Shown here piece by piece: positions 53,590-64,000 of a stretch of DNA of 64,000 bases. Below the pieces are notes generated by a model that was not told the origin of the DNA, did not search any database, and saw nothing but the letters and a program-made list of their open reading frames with translations. The stretch lies in NCBI RefSeq assembly GCF_024139115.2, contig NC_085141.1:68375796-68439795 (forward strand), given 5' to 3'. Source of the stretch: Armigeres subalbatus. Lineage: Eukaryota > Arthropoda > Insecta > Diptera > Culicidae. A program made the position numbers and the translations under genes. The stretch's first letter is position 1. The number at the start of each line of letters is the position of its first letter.

Positions 53590-55010
53590 AAAATCAATAT
53601 GCAAGCTTTCTCCAGGAATTCCGTCGACAATTGCTCCTGGCACTCTATCCGAAATTCTATCAGGGATTCTTTAGGAATGCCTCCAGCAACTTCTTCGGCA
53701 GTGTCTTCAGGAATTCCACCATAAGTTTTGCCGGGAATTGATCCGAAAATTCCACCATTATTTACTCCAAGAAAATCTTTATGAACTTCTTTATAAGTTC
53801 TGCAGAATTCCCTACAATAATTCGAATAATTTCGTGCTGTTTCCCATAATTTTTAAGAATAAGAATATTCCGTGGAAATTCCGCACAATTGCCAGTAAAC
53901 ATTCCTGAGAATTTCACGAAAAATCTTCGAATTTCTTGTGTAAATTCCATAAAATTTTCCGTGAATTGTTTCGATTAATTTCTTGTGAAAAATTCAAAGA
54001 ATTTCTCCAGGAATTCCACCGGAAATTTATACAAAAATTATACCGAAAATGAAATCAACAATGAAATTTTCGGAGGAATTCCTAGATTAATTCGCAATGA
54101 AATCCTGAAAGAGTTCCGGTGGAAATTTCAAGATTTCCACTGGGAGATCCTCCAGGAGTTTCTCCGAAAATTCCTCCGGGAGTTCCTCCGGGAATTCCAC
54201 CAGCAATTCATCCGGGAGTTTATCTGGAAATTCATCCGGGAGTTCCACCAGAAGCTATTCCAGGAAATTATTCAGGATTTTTTCAGGAAATCATTTAGGC
54301 TTTCTTCAGAAATTAAGCTGGAAATTCCTCCGGAAGTTCTTCCGGTAGTTTCTCTGGCAGCTCATCCGGGAGGTCCTCTAGGAATTCTTCTAGGAGTTCC
54401 TCCTGAAATTCGTCCGGGAGTTCTTACGGGAGCTCCTCTGGCAGTTCCTTCGGGAATTCCTCCAGGAGATCCACCAGCAGTTTCTACAAGAATCCCTCCG
54501 GGAGTTTCACCGGCAGTTTCTCCGGGTGTTTCTCTGAAAAGGAACTCCTAGAGTAATTTCCGGAGGAACTCCCGGGGGATTTTCTATAGGAATTTCCGGA
54601 GAAATTATCAGAGGAATTCTCGGAGGAACTGCCGGTGGAACTTCTGGAGGAATTTATTGAAGAACTACAGGAAGAATTTCCGGAGGAAATCCTGGAGGAA
54701 ATCCTGGAGGAACTCTCGTAAGAATTCTAGGATGAACTCCCAAAGGAACTTTCGTAAGAATTCCAGGAGGAACTCCTGGAAGAATTCTTAAAAGAACCTC
54801 CCGGAGGAATTCCCGTAAGAACTCCCAGAGAAATTCTCCGAGGAACTTCTGGAGGAATTTGTAGATAAATGCCTAAAGAAATGCTTAATGAATTCCTGGA
54901 AGAAAGCCTGATTGAATTCCCGAAGGAACTACTGGTGGAACTTCAGAGGAACATCCGGTGGAATACCCTAGAGGAAGAGAAAAAATATTTCTGAAGGAAC
55001 TACCGAAATC
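53590..55010. repeat. degenerate GAATTCC-type repeat DNA
   Basis: Loose repeats of GGAATTCC, GGGAGTTCCTCC and GGAGGAACTCC with about 12-bp spacing. The sense switches near 54545 from TTCCTCCGG-type to GGAGGAA-type, so the two halves are inverted in relation to each other. The 188-codon frame at 53985-54551 is a by-product. Same texture returns at 56340-56920 and 58460-58700. Confidence 0.6.
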
Positions 55011-55389
55011 CCATTTCCCGTGAAATTCTGTAACTGCCAAATGAGATTACATTAGATTTTCCATTCAGTTTTTGTTTCTTGTACATAATGCACATTAATA
55101 TTGATTTGGTCTAAACTCTTTGAAATCTGAAATGAAAAATTCAACGAACATATCGAAAACCCTATTTTACTTGAATTCCCCCAATCCTATTCGATCACAT
55201 GCCGATCATCGCTTATGCACAACCCGTGGCAGCCACAATCGATGATGACTGTCACTGGCGCCGCATCAGCTCATGAAGGCGTGAGAATGTGTGGAAAAGA
55301 ACGGAAAAATAACGGGAAATAAAAACAGTTGTCGAACTTACGACAGCTCTCTTAGAAGGTGAACCGTCAAACACACCACCCCGTATAGT

Positions 55390-56095
55390 TCGCGAATCTA
55401 ATCACTTCTTTTTTCTTTAAATTAGTGCGCCGTTTTATTCGCCAAATCGGTGAAGCCCAGTTTTTTCGGCTTGCCAGTCGTGTGTGTCAAACGGAAGAGC
55501 GGGAAAAGTGCCAGTTTAGCGAGTTGTGTGACACAGACCCCAAAATCCGCTGCCACGTGTTTTGTGTCGACAATAGTGTCTTCTGGAGCTACCTGCCAAG
55601 CTTTCCCCGGCCAGACCCGGCTGCTTTTGTTGTCTATTTGGCGGATCACGATCGCTCGTTCCGAAGGTTACCGGTGTGCCACGTATTGGCCCGGTCGGAT
55701 CGTAAAAAGTTAACGGAGGGAATCCTGTTTCGGAGGTTACCGGCGTGCCACGTTTTGGCCCGGTCAAGGTGTGGAAAAAGTCTCGAAAGCCACCGGCGTG
55801 CCACGTGGGGCCCGGCAAGAACGCTTATCATCGAAGAAGTCATCCGACTGAAATCGCCGGCTAGCCACGATACGGTACGGCCGGAGCAGCAACTGTCGTC
55901 CAAAGGAAGCAACGGAAACCGCCGGCGTGCCACGATACGGTCCGGCCGAAGCATCAAGTGTCGTCCAAAGGAAGAAAAAACAGCCAAGTTTTGAAGGATG
56001 CCACGCCAAGTCGGTGCTCTGGATCCAGTGCCCACGGTACGCGCTGTCCCCGCTCGGCACTCAGCAGAAGTAAGATTTGGTATGTGATGTGCATT
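55390..56095 (+). other. repeat-bearing open segment, leader-like
   Basis: GC-richer than its surroundings. An open frame of 189 codons (55425-55994) has no known domain. The DNA contains five imperfect repeats: GGTGTGCCACG, GGCGTGCCACG (three times, near 55745, 55795 and 55925) and GGCTAGCCACG, with GGCCCGG or GGTCCGGCC nearby and GTCGTCCAAAGGAAG twice. A possible splice donor GAA-GTAAGA lies at about 56068, with a possible acceptor TTTTCATTAG near 56213. It could be the 5' leader of an LTR element or a first exon; I cannot decide. Confidence 0.4.
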
Positions 56096-56339
56096 TCCTA
56101 TCATTTCCTAATCACCAATTAAGAATGAATAATAATATATAATGTAAATCTAATTACAACGGTGTCTAGACCTTTTGATTAACAATTATTTCCATCTGAA
56201 TTTTCATTAGCTCGTTTACTCCACCTCGACCATTTTATTAAGGGAAGCCTTTCCGCCCTACCTAAGACCACCCTCCAATTTCTCCCAAGAGCTAGCGATT
56301 ATACGACCCTGAGGTCACGACAATGGCAAGACAAAGTCC

Positions 56340-56920
56340 CCCAGCAATAAGTTTCTCTAACAATTCCTGCCAATTATCGTCCAGGAATTCCCTGTGAAGT
56401 TCCTGGAGGTATTACCGGAGAATTTCTTGGAAAAACTCCTGGAAGAACTTCCGGAGGAACTCCCACAAGCACTGCCGGAGTAATTCCCACATGGAAGTCC
56501 TGAAATAATTCTTAGAGCCTAAAGAAATTTCCGAAAAAAATATCTGAAGGAATTCTTAGAAAAATACCAGGAAGAAATAAAGCAGAAATTCCCAGATGAA
56601 ATCCTGAAAGTATTGCCAGATGAATTGCTGAAGAAAATCCCTGCGGATCGTTCCGAAGAAATTTCTGGAAGTACTCTTGGCAGATATCCGAGTAAATTCC
56701 GAGTGAAGTCCGGAAGGAATTTTAGTACACTTCCGCGGAAAATCTCCCGGAAAAATTCCTGAAGGAATTCCTAGAGAAGTACCTGACGAAACTCCCGAAA
56801 AAATACCTGTAAGAATTTCTGGAGAAATACTTGGACGAATTCCAGGAGAAATTCATGAAGGTATTTCTAGAAAATTTCTTGAAGGATATTCTGAAGTAAC
56901 TGCGAAAAGAATTCCCCCCT
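56340..56920. repeat. degenerate GAATTCC-type repeat DNA
   Basis: GGAATTCC, GGAGAATTTC and GAAGGAATT recur every 12-25 bp. Continuous in character with 53590-55010. The RTE copy at 57542 and the segment at 55390 interrupt or border this tract. Confidence 0.5.
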
Positions 56921-57541
56921 GCCCCCCTGACGGCCCATTGTTATCGGAAGACCCGTAGAAACGTGAATATTGATTGGGCCTAGTGAGTTATGACCAGAGC
57001 TATGTTTGACGCTCCTTCCCAAATGTGTCACCTTTTCGTAGCCCGCCGAACTAGTCGTTTGGTCAAAATGTCCCAACAGGCCGTTTGGCCAAATGGGTTG
57101 AATTGCATGAAAGAATTGCAGCTATCTCAGTCTCAAAACCATTAAACGATTAACGTTTTATTCTGCCCGACAGTTGTATTGCATTTGTCCGAAATGGCCA
57201 TTGGGACAAACATGTCATTTGACTCAACGCTTCCCGAGTAGACGAAAATAGCTCAGTAAGTAAGTAAAGTAAACAAAGAGAGTCTCTCTTTGACGTTTTC
57301 AAAAAATCACGCGAGAAATTACCAGTTCGGCAAACCGTTTTCGAACTTATAACCGTTTCGGCCAAACGTTCAATTCAGCTAAATGAAAATCGGCTAGATG
57401 AATTTCAACTTAATGTGTTTTTCGGCCAATATTCGACCAAATGGCTCTCCTCCGAATGACTTTCGCCAAACAAACCTTCCTCTTTTTGAACATTTTCTCT
57501 TGAACTTTCCGAAGATTTTTTATGAACAATATGCAGAACTC

Positions 57542-58445
57542 GTGTGTGCTAGAAGGTGTCATGCGGAGAGCCGGGTGTAACAGCCGGGGTACGATTTTCA
57601 ACAGATCCAGTCAATTTATTTGCTTCGCGGATGACATGGACATTGTCGGCCGAAGATTTGCAAAGGTGGCAGAACTGTACACCCGCCTGAAACGTGAAGC
57701 AACAAAAGTTGGACTGGTGGTGAATGCGTCAAAGACAAAGTACATGCTTGTGGGCGGAACCGAGCGCGACAGGGCCCGCCTAGGAAGCAGTGTTACGATA
57801 GACGGGGATACCTTCGAGGTGGTCGAGGAATTCGTCTACCTCGGATCCTTGCTAACGGCTGACAACAACGTTAGTCGTGAAATACGAAGGCGCATCATCT
57901 GTGGAAGTCGGGCCTACTACGGGCTCCAGAAGAAACTGCGGTCGAAAAAGATTCGGCACCGCACCAAATGTGTCATGTACAAGACGCTCATAAGACCGGT
58001 TGTCCTCTACGGACATGAAACATGGACAATGCTCGAGGAGGACTTGCAAGCACTCGGAGTATTCGAGAGACGGGTGCTTAGGACCATCTTTGGCGGTGTG
58101 CAAGAAGACGGTGTGTGGCGGCAAAGAATGAACCACGAGCTCGCCCAGCTCTACGGCGAATCCAGTATCCAGAAGGTAGCTAAAGCCAGAAGGGTACGAT
58201 GGGCAGGACATGTTGCAAGAATGCCGGACAGCAACCCTGCAAAGATGGTGTTCGCTTCCGATCCGGCAGGTACGAGACGGCGTGGAGCGCAGCGAGCGAG
58301 ATGGACAGACCAGGTGCAGAACGACTTGGCGAGCGTGGGGCGTATCCGAGGATGGAGAGATGCGGCCTCGAACCGTGCATTGTGGCGTCAAATTGTTGAT
58401 TCAGTGTTATCTGTTTAGATGTTAACTAAATAAATGAATGAATGA
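57542..58445 (+). mobile_element. RTE-type LINE, 5'-truncated, copy 2
   Basis: A 904-bp insert with an 11-bp target duplication ATGCAGAACTC (57531-57541, 58446-58456). The 3' end is a run of AATG units (58431-58445), the short tandem tail typical of RTE elements. The 5' end is truncated within the reverse transcriptase. Better preserved than the copy at 33119-34327. Confidence 0.9.
57550..58418 (+). pseudogene. RTE reverse transcriptase C-terminal fragment, open
   Basis: An uninterrupted frame to the TAG at 58416-58418. It starts inside motif B (LEGVMRRAG), then has the active site SQFICFADDMDIVGRR. Thumb and connection follow with KVAELYTRLKREATKVGLVV, ASKTKYMLVGG, FVYLGSLLTADNNVSREIRR and YKTLIRPVVLYGHETWTML. 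The tail is RWAGHVARMPDSNPAKMVF, ARWTDQVQNDLASVG and IVDSVLSV. Residues before LEGV (57522-57549) come from the flank. With no motif A, fingers or endonuclease it cannot act, but the lack of any stop suggests recent arrival. The large minus-strand frame at 57852-58391 is its shadow. Confidence 0.88.
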
Positions 58446-58699
58446 ATGCAGAACTCCAAAGAAACTCCTAAATACTTCACAATAGTTTTGAACAATTTCC
58501 AGTCAAAATTTGGAAATATCCCTTGGAAAATCTGAAGGATTTTTCTCGGATTTCTCTTTTTTCTCTCAAATCGGAAACAATTTTCAAATGTAATGGGAAA
58601 CAATTCCAAATGTTTTGGGAAGACTTAGAACAATTTCCTGGCGAAGTTCATTAGAATTCTCCGGTAAAATTCATTGTTATGAAAATATCCTGAGAAAAA

Positions 58700-58786
58700 A
58701 AAACGCAAAAACGATGCACGTCGCCGCCGACCAAAATTATGATAAATGCCGCTGCTGACGATTATCTGACAGGCGCACATCTATAA
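58700..58786. mobile_element. GCC-type terminus of a third hAT-like element
   Basis: GTCGCCGCCGACC, GCCGCTGCTGACG and a final GGCGCACATCTATA echo the right end GGCGCACAGGTCTA of the 35941-40352 element. It closes the GAATTCC-rich tract that starts near 53590. No left partner was found. Confidence 0.4.
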
Positions 58787-58849
58787 GCAAGTCTTGGAAT
58801 GTGAAGTTAGAGATTAGATTGAATAAGTACCTAAAAAGTCAAATGTTTA

Positions 58850-59334
58850 TCTATGTTTATACATGAAAATGAATTTCTGCCTGTCTGAACCTTATAGACT
58901 CGGAAACTACTGAATCGATCGGCGTGAAAAATTGGGGCCAGGGAAGGTTCTTAACCTTCCGCAACTCGCATGGTCCTGGATCACTCACGCAGTCCCACCG
59001 CTCTTATGAACGATAAGCGTACTTTTTTCGAATGTGTTGTACTTTTTACAACGGTGCGAGTCCCGGAAGGTTAAGATTTTCGAGACTCCTCTTCGCTTTG
59101 TAACACATGTAACATCAATTTCTTCATAACTCGAGAATTAATCAAGCAAATGGAACCAAATCGGGCATGAGGAGGTTTTGGAAGGGAAGATATGCTTTTG
59201 TGGTAGTTCGAAACCCCTCCCCCTTCTGGAAAGGGGGACTCACGTACAAATGAAACATAAACTTCTGCATAACTCGAGATTTAATCGGAGAATAAATCAA
59301 TTTTAGGCGAAACGAAGATAGTCGGGTCTGCTAG
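58850..59334 (+). mobile_element. Helitron-like non-autonomous element
   Basis: Starts TC after an A and ends CTAG before a T (GGGTCTGCTAG-T), as Helitrons do when they insert into AT. The 5' part has ATGAATTTCTGCCTGTCTG and TTATAGACTCGGAAACTACT, which I recall from insect Helitron/Helentron-type elements. No Rep/helicase frame and no target duplication, as expected. I could not confirm the 3' hairpin. Confidence 0.45.
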
Positions 59335-59339
59335 TAAAA

Positions 59340-61250
59340 AAATGTATTCTTTTCAACGAGCTTTTGTATTCTGTTCAGACCTTTGAAGGGTTATATTTGG
59401 TTTAGCCATTGTGATGTTTGGTGCTTGCTAATTGGATACAGAATAAAATAATTAGGAAAGGAATACAATCTATTATAAACCAGTTGTATACGTGTAACGA
59501 AACTACGTTTTTAATGGGGAATCCTGAGATAGAAAACGTAAAATCACATTAGTAGTACAGCAGAAGAGCATACCGTTGGAGAGATTTTGACAATATACGC
59601 CTCCTTAACATGACATTTTTGCTATTAACTTTTGAACACGAGAACAGAGTTAGTGTCGACATATGGTTGCATTATGTTTACGACCATTTGGCGGTCTTAT
59701 GAGCCGTAATCTCATATAAGAAATACATATCTGTCACCGTCGGATGAATCCATTCGTCTCGTCGTTTACCAAGCCAAAAATGCCAAACACCCAGACGATG
59801 TCATCATCGGCATAGACCACCATTGTCGCTAATAAAATATCCAAAGTGTCCTTAGGAGTCGTGCTCGGTGGCCATCGTCGTGCCATCGAGTTATAAAACA
59901 TTAATGCTCGTTCGGGGAATTATTTTCGCGTTATGTGATAAACTTTTCTGGATACCGGTGTTTTACTGACGGGTGTATCGAAGTAACAGCCACCTGTGGC
60001 CCGGCTTTCTGCTTTATGGAATGGATACAGGGCATGAGAGTTCTAATCACACAGGAAGTTTGTTAATGATTCAGTTAGTTGCCTCTCGATGGTTATACGT
60101 ATCCGAAAGACGAGTTTTTGTTAAACATCAGAGACATTCAAACACCATCACCATCTAAAGAAGGGGTTTTGCGTCATAAAATTATCAATTTTTGCGAGAC
60201 ATGATTCATGATTCCCTATGTAACGAAACTCTGCATTTTACTGATATCCCGTGCATAAAAATGATATTATAAACTTCTAGTGAGCTAGTATAATTAAGGT
60301 AGTAAGAAACAGAATAGTATTAGTTTGAAGCCCTCTGTCTGAAAACATTTTTGAATAGGTATCCTTATACCTAAAATTATGAAGCATCGTCAGCAGCTCA
60401 GTCTATTCAAAAGTATGACTACTCATTAGCATCACATACAAATCCAGTACAGAAGTGAATGTTTTGTTGAATTCTTTTAAATGATAAATGACAAACTTTT
60501 CAGGACTTTTGGAGAGCATAATAAAAATTGACAGACCTCAGACAACCTAATCGGTAAAGGCATGGCATTACCAAGCATGAGGTGTGGGTTCGGTTCGGGC
60601 TAGAAAAATTTCTTTTCTACAAATTCATGCATTTGGGCAGAATCGAAAAATCTCAAAAGCAAAATTCAAATAACCTTAGTATGTTACAACATAACCTTCG
60701 TTGAAAAAGATGCCCGAAAGATAATACAATTTCGCGTAGCTACATGCGCAAGCGAATGCAATAAAGTGGAAACAAGATTGAACCGAAGTTTGCACCTCCT
60801 ATCCAGCATCCTTCCACGGCGAACCAGATAACTGCAGTTATAGTTTTTCAATTTGCTCCAAACCGCACCATTCCTTAGAATGTTGTAGGTGAAAGCCAGT
60901 ATAACGCAATGGAGGGGAGCATTTCTTGAAAGTTATGCTCACACCACTCAAAAACGTCTTCGTCAGTATCTTCCCTCGCTACAAACGACTATCGTAAACT
61001 CATAGTTGATGAAAACTTCTAGTGGGTCGGGAATGCCCTTCATCCGTTCTCACATAGTCTATGATGCAAAGGATTTGGAAATGTACCTACCGTAAATAGG
61101 CGATAAATTGGTTTAGTGGAGTAAAATAAGATGCATACACTCGACTACAATGCAATGGCACACTTTATATTCGGGATATTATTTTAGTGATTCTGTTCTG
61201 AAATGTTATTTTCCCTCATATTGTACCAGAATGTTATGTAAAAATAAACA
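59340..61250. other. intergenic, mostly unassigned
   Basis: AT-rich, short frames only. A weak tRNA-like stretch is annotated separately at 60545-60605. No other structure noticed. Confidence 0.4.
60545..60605 (+). repeat. tRNA-like relic
   Basis: CTAATCGGTAAAGGCATGGC resembles a degenerate box A region and GGGTTCGGTTCGGGC a degenerate box B, at roughly tRNA spacing. The acceptor arms do not pair. Probably a decayed tRNA-derived SINE head or a tRNA relic. Confidence 0.3.
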
Positions 61251-61252
61251 AA

Positions 61253-61459
61253 TAGGGGAACTGTTCCGATCTCCATCTCACTGAACATATATTCATCTCA
61301 TTTTGAAACAAAGAAAATACGGCACCATTATTTTCCTTCTTTGCACACTGCTGAACAAAATCACAAAACTAAGAAATAAATCAAATACCTTTTCATTGCT
61401 TTGTTTCTGATGGGATGAATATCGGAGCCATGATTTAAAATCCAGGAGCAGTTCCCCTA
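61253..61459. mobile_element. 207-bp MITE-like element
   Basis: Left end TAGGGGAACTGTTCC and right end GGAGCAGTTCCCCTA are inverted with one mismatch. Similarity continues weakly inward (CATCTCA with TGATGGGATGA). No clear target duplication; the flanks are A-rich. Superfamily open (hAT possible from the TAGGGG start). Confidence 0.6.
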
Positions 61460-61514
61460 AATAATAAGAAAATTGTTTTGAGCTCTTAGTGGAATGTCTT
61501 CACTTCGTACAATG

Positions 61515-61610
61515 CCATTCAATTCCACCACTTGATTGTACTTTTGACAGATACGTATTTGACCACAAAAATAAGGCCGTCTGTAGTGTCTCGTACTTGA
61601 TTTGACGAGT
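61515..61610 (-). repeat. conserved dispersed repeat, copy 2 (inverted)
   Basis: Minus strand carries the same blocks as 20651-20745: AAGTACGAGACACTA, AATACGTATCTGTCAA, ACAATCAAGTGGTGGAATT. Slightly diverged from copy 1. Confidence 0.6.
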
Positions 61611-61614
61611 AAAT

Positions 61615-62940
61615 AATATTATTGGAACTACATATAAATTTTGAATTTAATAAATATACAAAAGTTTGGTTTATTTATAGTGAAAATCGTTTCTTTTGTT
61701 GCTAGCTTCTTATTTCGCGAATTTTGTATTTCTTCTTTCCAAATGCAATTATTTTGAGTGGTATGATTAATCGAAATCTTATATCTTCAATATTTATTTT
61801 TAAAATTGTAAACATTGTCGATCATTAGTTTGATCACGCAGATCGATTGATATTTAAGAAGTACAGTTCTTTGAGCTAATAGTTAGGTTATGTACGCCTT
61901 GGGCCATTTAATAAACAATTCTATTCACACGCGAGTAATTTGCCCTCATACAACGGTACCAGACAATGTTTCCTCTATATTTATATTGTTCAAGCAATCT
62001 ATTTAGACCAACTCCACCAGGGTTTCAATTTCCTATAATATTCAGTCAAAGGATTGAAATTTACCAAATCAGAGTTCAGAGTGTCCTTTATTGCCTATTT
62101 TTAATGCGGTTCCGCAATCTAAATCCTATGAAATCTATTGAGAGGTGCGTGGGACAGATGGTCGAAAGACAAAAGGTCGACGGACAAGAGCTCGAAGAGA
62201 CAAAAGGTCAAAGGGATAAAATGTCGAAAGGACAGAAGGTCGAGAGCCCAAAATTCAATAATCTATGATTCTCGTTGGAAACAGGCTTCTAAAGAAAAAT
62301 CTAGTTTTTAACATTTCTCAGAGAATTCTCCTTCTTTATTTCATGGGCAGTTCTTCAACCCATTTACAGTGAGCATGCTGTAGCCACCGGGCGATCATTG
62401 TATGATTTTTATCAATTCTCGGGACGTGCACCGTGCTGAATAGTTAGTACTTGTAAGATTGTGCACTTGTGACACGTGTTCCTTCCGTCAAAAGAATGAC
62501 GGAAGAGTTCTTTGAAAATGATAAGAAGAATATTTTGGAAGCACTTCTGAATAAATTCCTTGAGGAAGTTGTAAAAGAATTCTTGGACGAAATCTGAAAT
62601 GAGTTCAAGAGAAAATCTGCAAGAATTTCAAAAATATGAAACATTTAGTTTGAAACTTAAATGAAAATCAGCAATCAGCATTCTTGAATCCCTGTATCGC
62701 TTCCTAAACTTTCAGGGTATTTATTTGGTCGTATTTTTTAAAAGAAATTCCAATAGATAATTTACTTGAAGCTTTAGGGAGGTTCTAGAGAACGTTCATG
62801 GGAAGATTAATATTTATTTGCTGCCTAATATTTGTGGTAAATCCAAGCCATACATAAATGTGTTGTAGTTGTTCAAAATACAAATGGTTACATCGCGATA
62901 TGATATAATCATGAAAAAAAGCATTATTTACTTTTCCAGG
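61615..62940. other. intergenic, with weak GAATTCC-like patch
   Basis: AT-rich. 62480-62770 shows faint GAATTCC/GGAAG texture (frame 62444-62644 minus is a by-product). A 100-codon frame at 61966-62268 contains KVDGQELEETKGQRDKMSKG, whose DNA is an imperfect repeat of GGTCGAAAGACAAAA; no family recognised. Confidence 0.35.
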
Positions 62941-62944
62941 CCTC

Positions 62945-63003
62945 ATGGTTGAGGTCGAAATACGTATCTGCAAAGATAACAAAACGTAGTGAAATTAAAT
63001 GGA
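62945..63003 (+). repeat. conserved dispersed repeat, copy 3 (partial)
   Basis: GAGGTCGAAATACGTATCTG is identical to copy 1 at 20691-20710; the following AGTG-GAAATTAAATGG is diverged. The upstream block with GAGACACTGAAGACG is missing. Confidence 0.55.
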
Positions 63004-63059
63004 AAGTACTAAAGTCGTTTAAAGGAGTTAAATACATTCCACTAAAAGAACTTACATAA

Positions 63060-63340
63060 TTTTTCTGTACTTTACCAGGCTAAGGTCGAAGTGGCGTGTG
63101 CAGTACAAACAAGTCGTCTCCATTCAGCTCGGTCGCCAACCACGCAGTCTACGGATTGTCTCGATCGATTATTTCATACGCATGCTGCTTTGAAGTCGAT
63201 AAATAGATTTCTGTGGCTTGTGGAGTGCGGCGAACATCTGGTCCGCAATCGCCCATGAATATCGTCTTGTACTGCCCACGGACGCTTTTGCAATTGTTGC
63301 TATTCTCCTCCTCTCAAATCGTGGTGATAACCCAGTGCAG
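63060..63340 (-). pseudogene. RTE-like LINE scrap with internal deletion
   Basis: On the minus strand, short segments in shifting frames read ADQMFAALHK and LFIDFKAA (reverse transcriptase motif A). Almost directly afterwards come RLRGW and DRAEWRRLV, the C-terminal end of RTE-like proteins. The middle of the gene is therefore deleted. The 65-codon frame at 63169-63366 covers part of it. A repeat of the same kind of LINE, but not the same family, as 57542-58445. Confidence 0.5.
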
Positions 63341-63619
63341 CGCTCTAACCAGTGCCTCACCATCATATTTAATCAGCTCTCCTGGTTAAATATGGTGGAC
63401 AAATCTCTACAAATTTTCTTATTTCAAGCTTGAGGGTCGCAAGCCATATTTATTTTGCTAGGTGGGTCTAACATATTGCCTTGATCTGTCAACCGATTCA
63501 ATACGGATTTTTTCGTCGTATTTCAACATAAATTTTGGACATAGCGCTTCAAAAACAGATGTAATCCATGATAAAGTAGAAATATGGGGTAAATTTTTTT
63601 TTGCGATCTTCTAGGGCTT

Positions 63620-64000
63620 CTAAACCTTCCTTGAGTTTAGATCTTGATGATCTACATAAACAACAAAGCGTTTTACGGTGCTTTCTAATTTGAAGTTGGT
63701 AATGGTATTGGAGACATGATAAAACTATTTTCACCAGATCGTCAACGCTCCAAGCAATTCAGATCTTGGAGGTCTACAAGACCAACAAATTGATTGATAG
63801 ATTCCTGAGATTGTGTGTTTTGTAGAATGCCCATGGGATATTATTACATCATTATATAAAACATGCAGCACACTAGAAATGGAAGTTTACCAAAAGGTAT
63901 CATTAGTTACGTTTCTTAACACAATATATACGGTATTACAAACCATTCTTGAATTCAGATCTCGGGGGTCTACAAGGCCAGCAGAGTGATTCAAGGGTTC
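63620..64000. repeat. tandem repeat running off the window edge
   Basis: Three related blocks about 115-210 bp apart: TTTAGATCTTGATGATCTAC (63637), TTCAGATCTTGGAGGTCTAC (63759) and TTCAGATCTCGGGGGTCTAC (63955), each followed by AA or AG, then a CAACAAA- or CAGCAGAG-type sequence. The array continues past 64000. Confidence 0.5.

Overview
This window is eukaryotic and AT-rich. It looks like transposon-packed intergenic or intronic DNA from a culicine mosquito (Aedes-like). The basis for that is the mixture of elements: a tRNA-derived SINE resembling the Aedes Feilai family, a Pao/BEL LTR retrotransposon whose Gag starts with a PHD-type finger, RTE-type and RLE-type LINE fragments, a Penelope-like element (PLE), many hAT-type MITEs and long minisatellites. 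Species assignment is inference. I found no host gene, CRISPR, rRNA or functional tRNA that I can support; every recognisable reading frame belongs to a mobile element and all are broken.

Layout. 0-8 kb: a decayed SINE, two hAT-type non-autonomous elements (2621-3290 with an exact 8-bp target duplication; 3432-4859), a Jockey-type LINE remnant (4860-6740) and a small hAT MITE (7864-8009). 9-11 kb: about 1.95 kb of a 23-bp minisatellite whose unit is an inverted repeat. 12.6-18 kb: an R2/R4-type LINE with a restriction-like endonuclease, split by two later retroposons, each with its own target duplication. 19.4-21.7 kb: palindromic MITE, an inverted pair of PLE-like termini and an RTE fragment. 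22752-30117: complete Pao/BEL element on the minus strand with a 5-bp target duplication, near-identical 580-bp LTRs (one carrying a hAT MITE) and several lesions at catalytic sites. 30-35 kb: palindromic MITE, short repeats, a LINE ORF1 fragment and a 5'-truncated RTE copy. 35.8-40.5 kb: a SINE split by a 4.4-kb hAT-like element with GCC-rich ends. 44.9-48.2 kb: related GCC-rich ends around a 24-bp minisatellite. 49.3-53.5 kb: two PLE copies head to head, each ending in a hammerhead-ribozyme-like motif. 53.6-64 kb: degenerate GAATTCC-rich DNA, a repeat-bearing leader-like segment, a second RTE copy with an 11-bp target duplication, a probable Helitron derivative, a MITE and LINE scraps.

How the parts relate. 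The elements are nested, so the order of events can be read from target duplications: the hAT-like element is younger than the SINE it splits; the two retroposons are younger than the RLE-type LINE; the hAT MITE is younger than the Pao/BEL LTR it sits in; the 57.5-kb RTE copy is younger than the GAATTCC-rich DNA around it. Two themes go beyond a plain transposon list: hammerhead-like ribozyme cores at PLE ends in several inverted pairs, and GCC-ended hAT-like elements associated with GGAATTCC-type minisatellite DNA.
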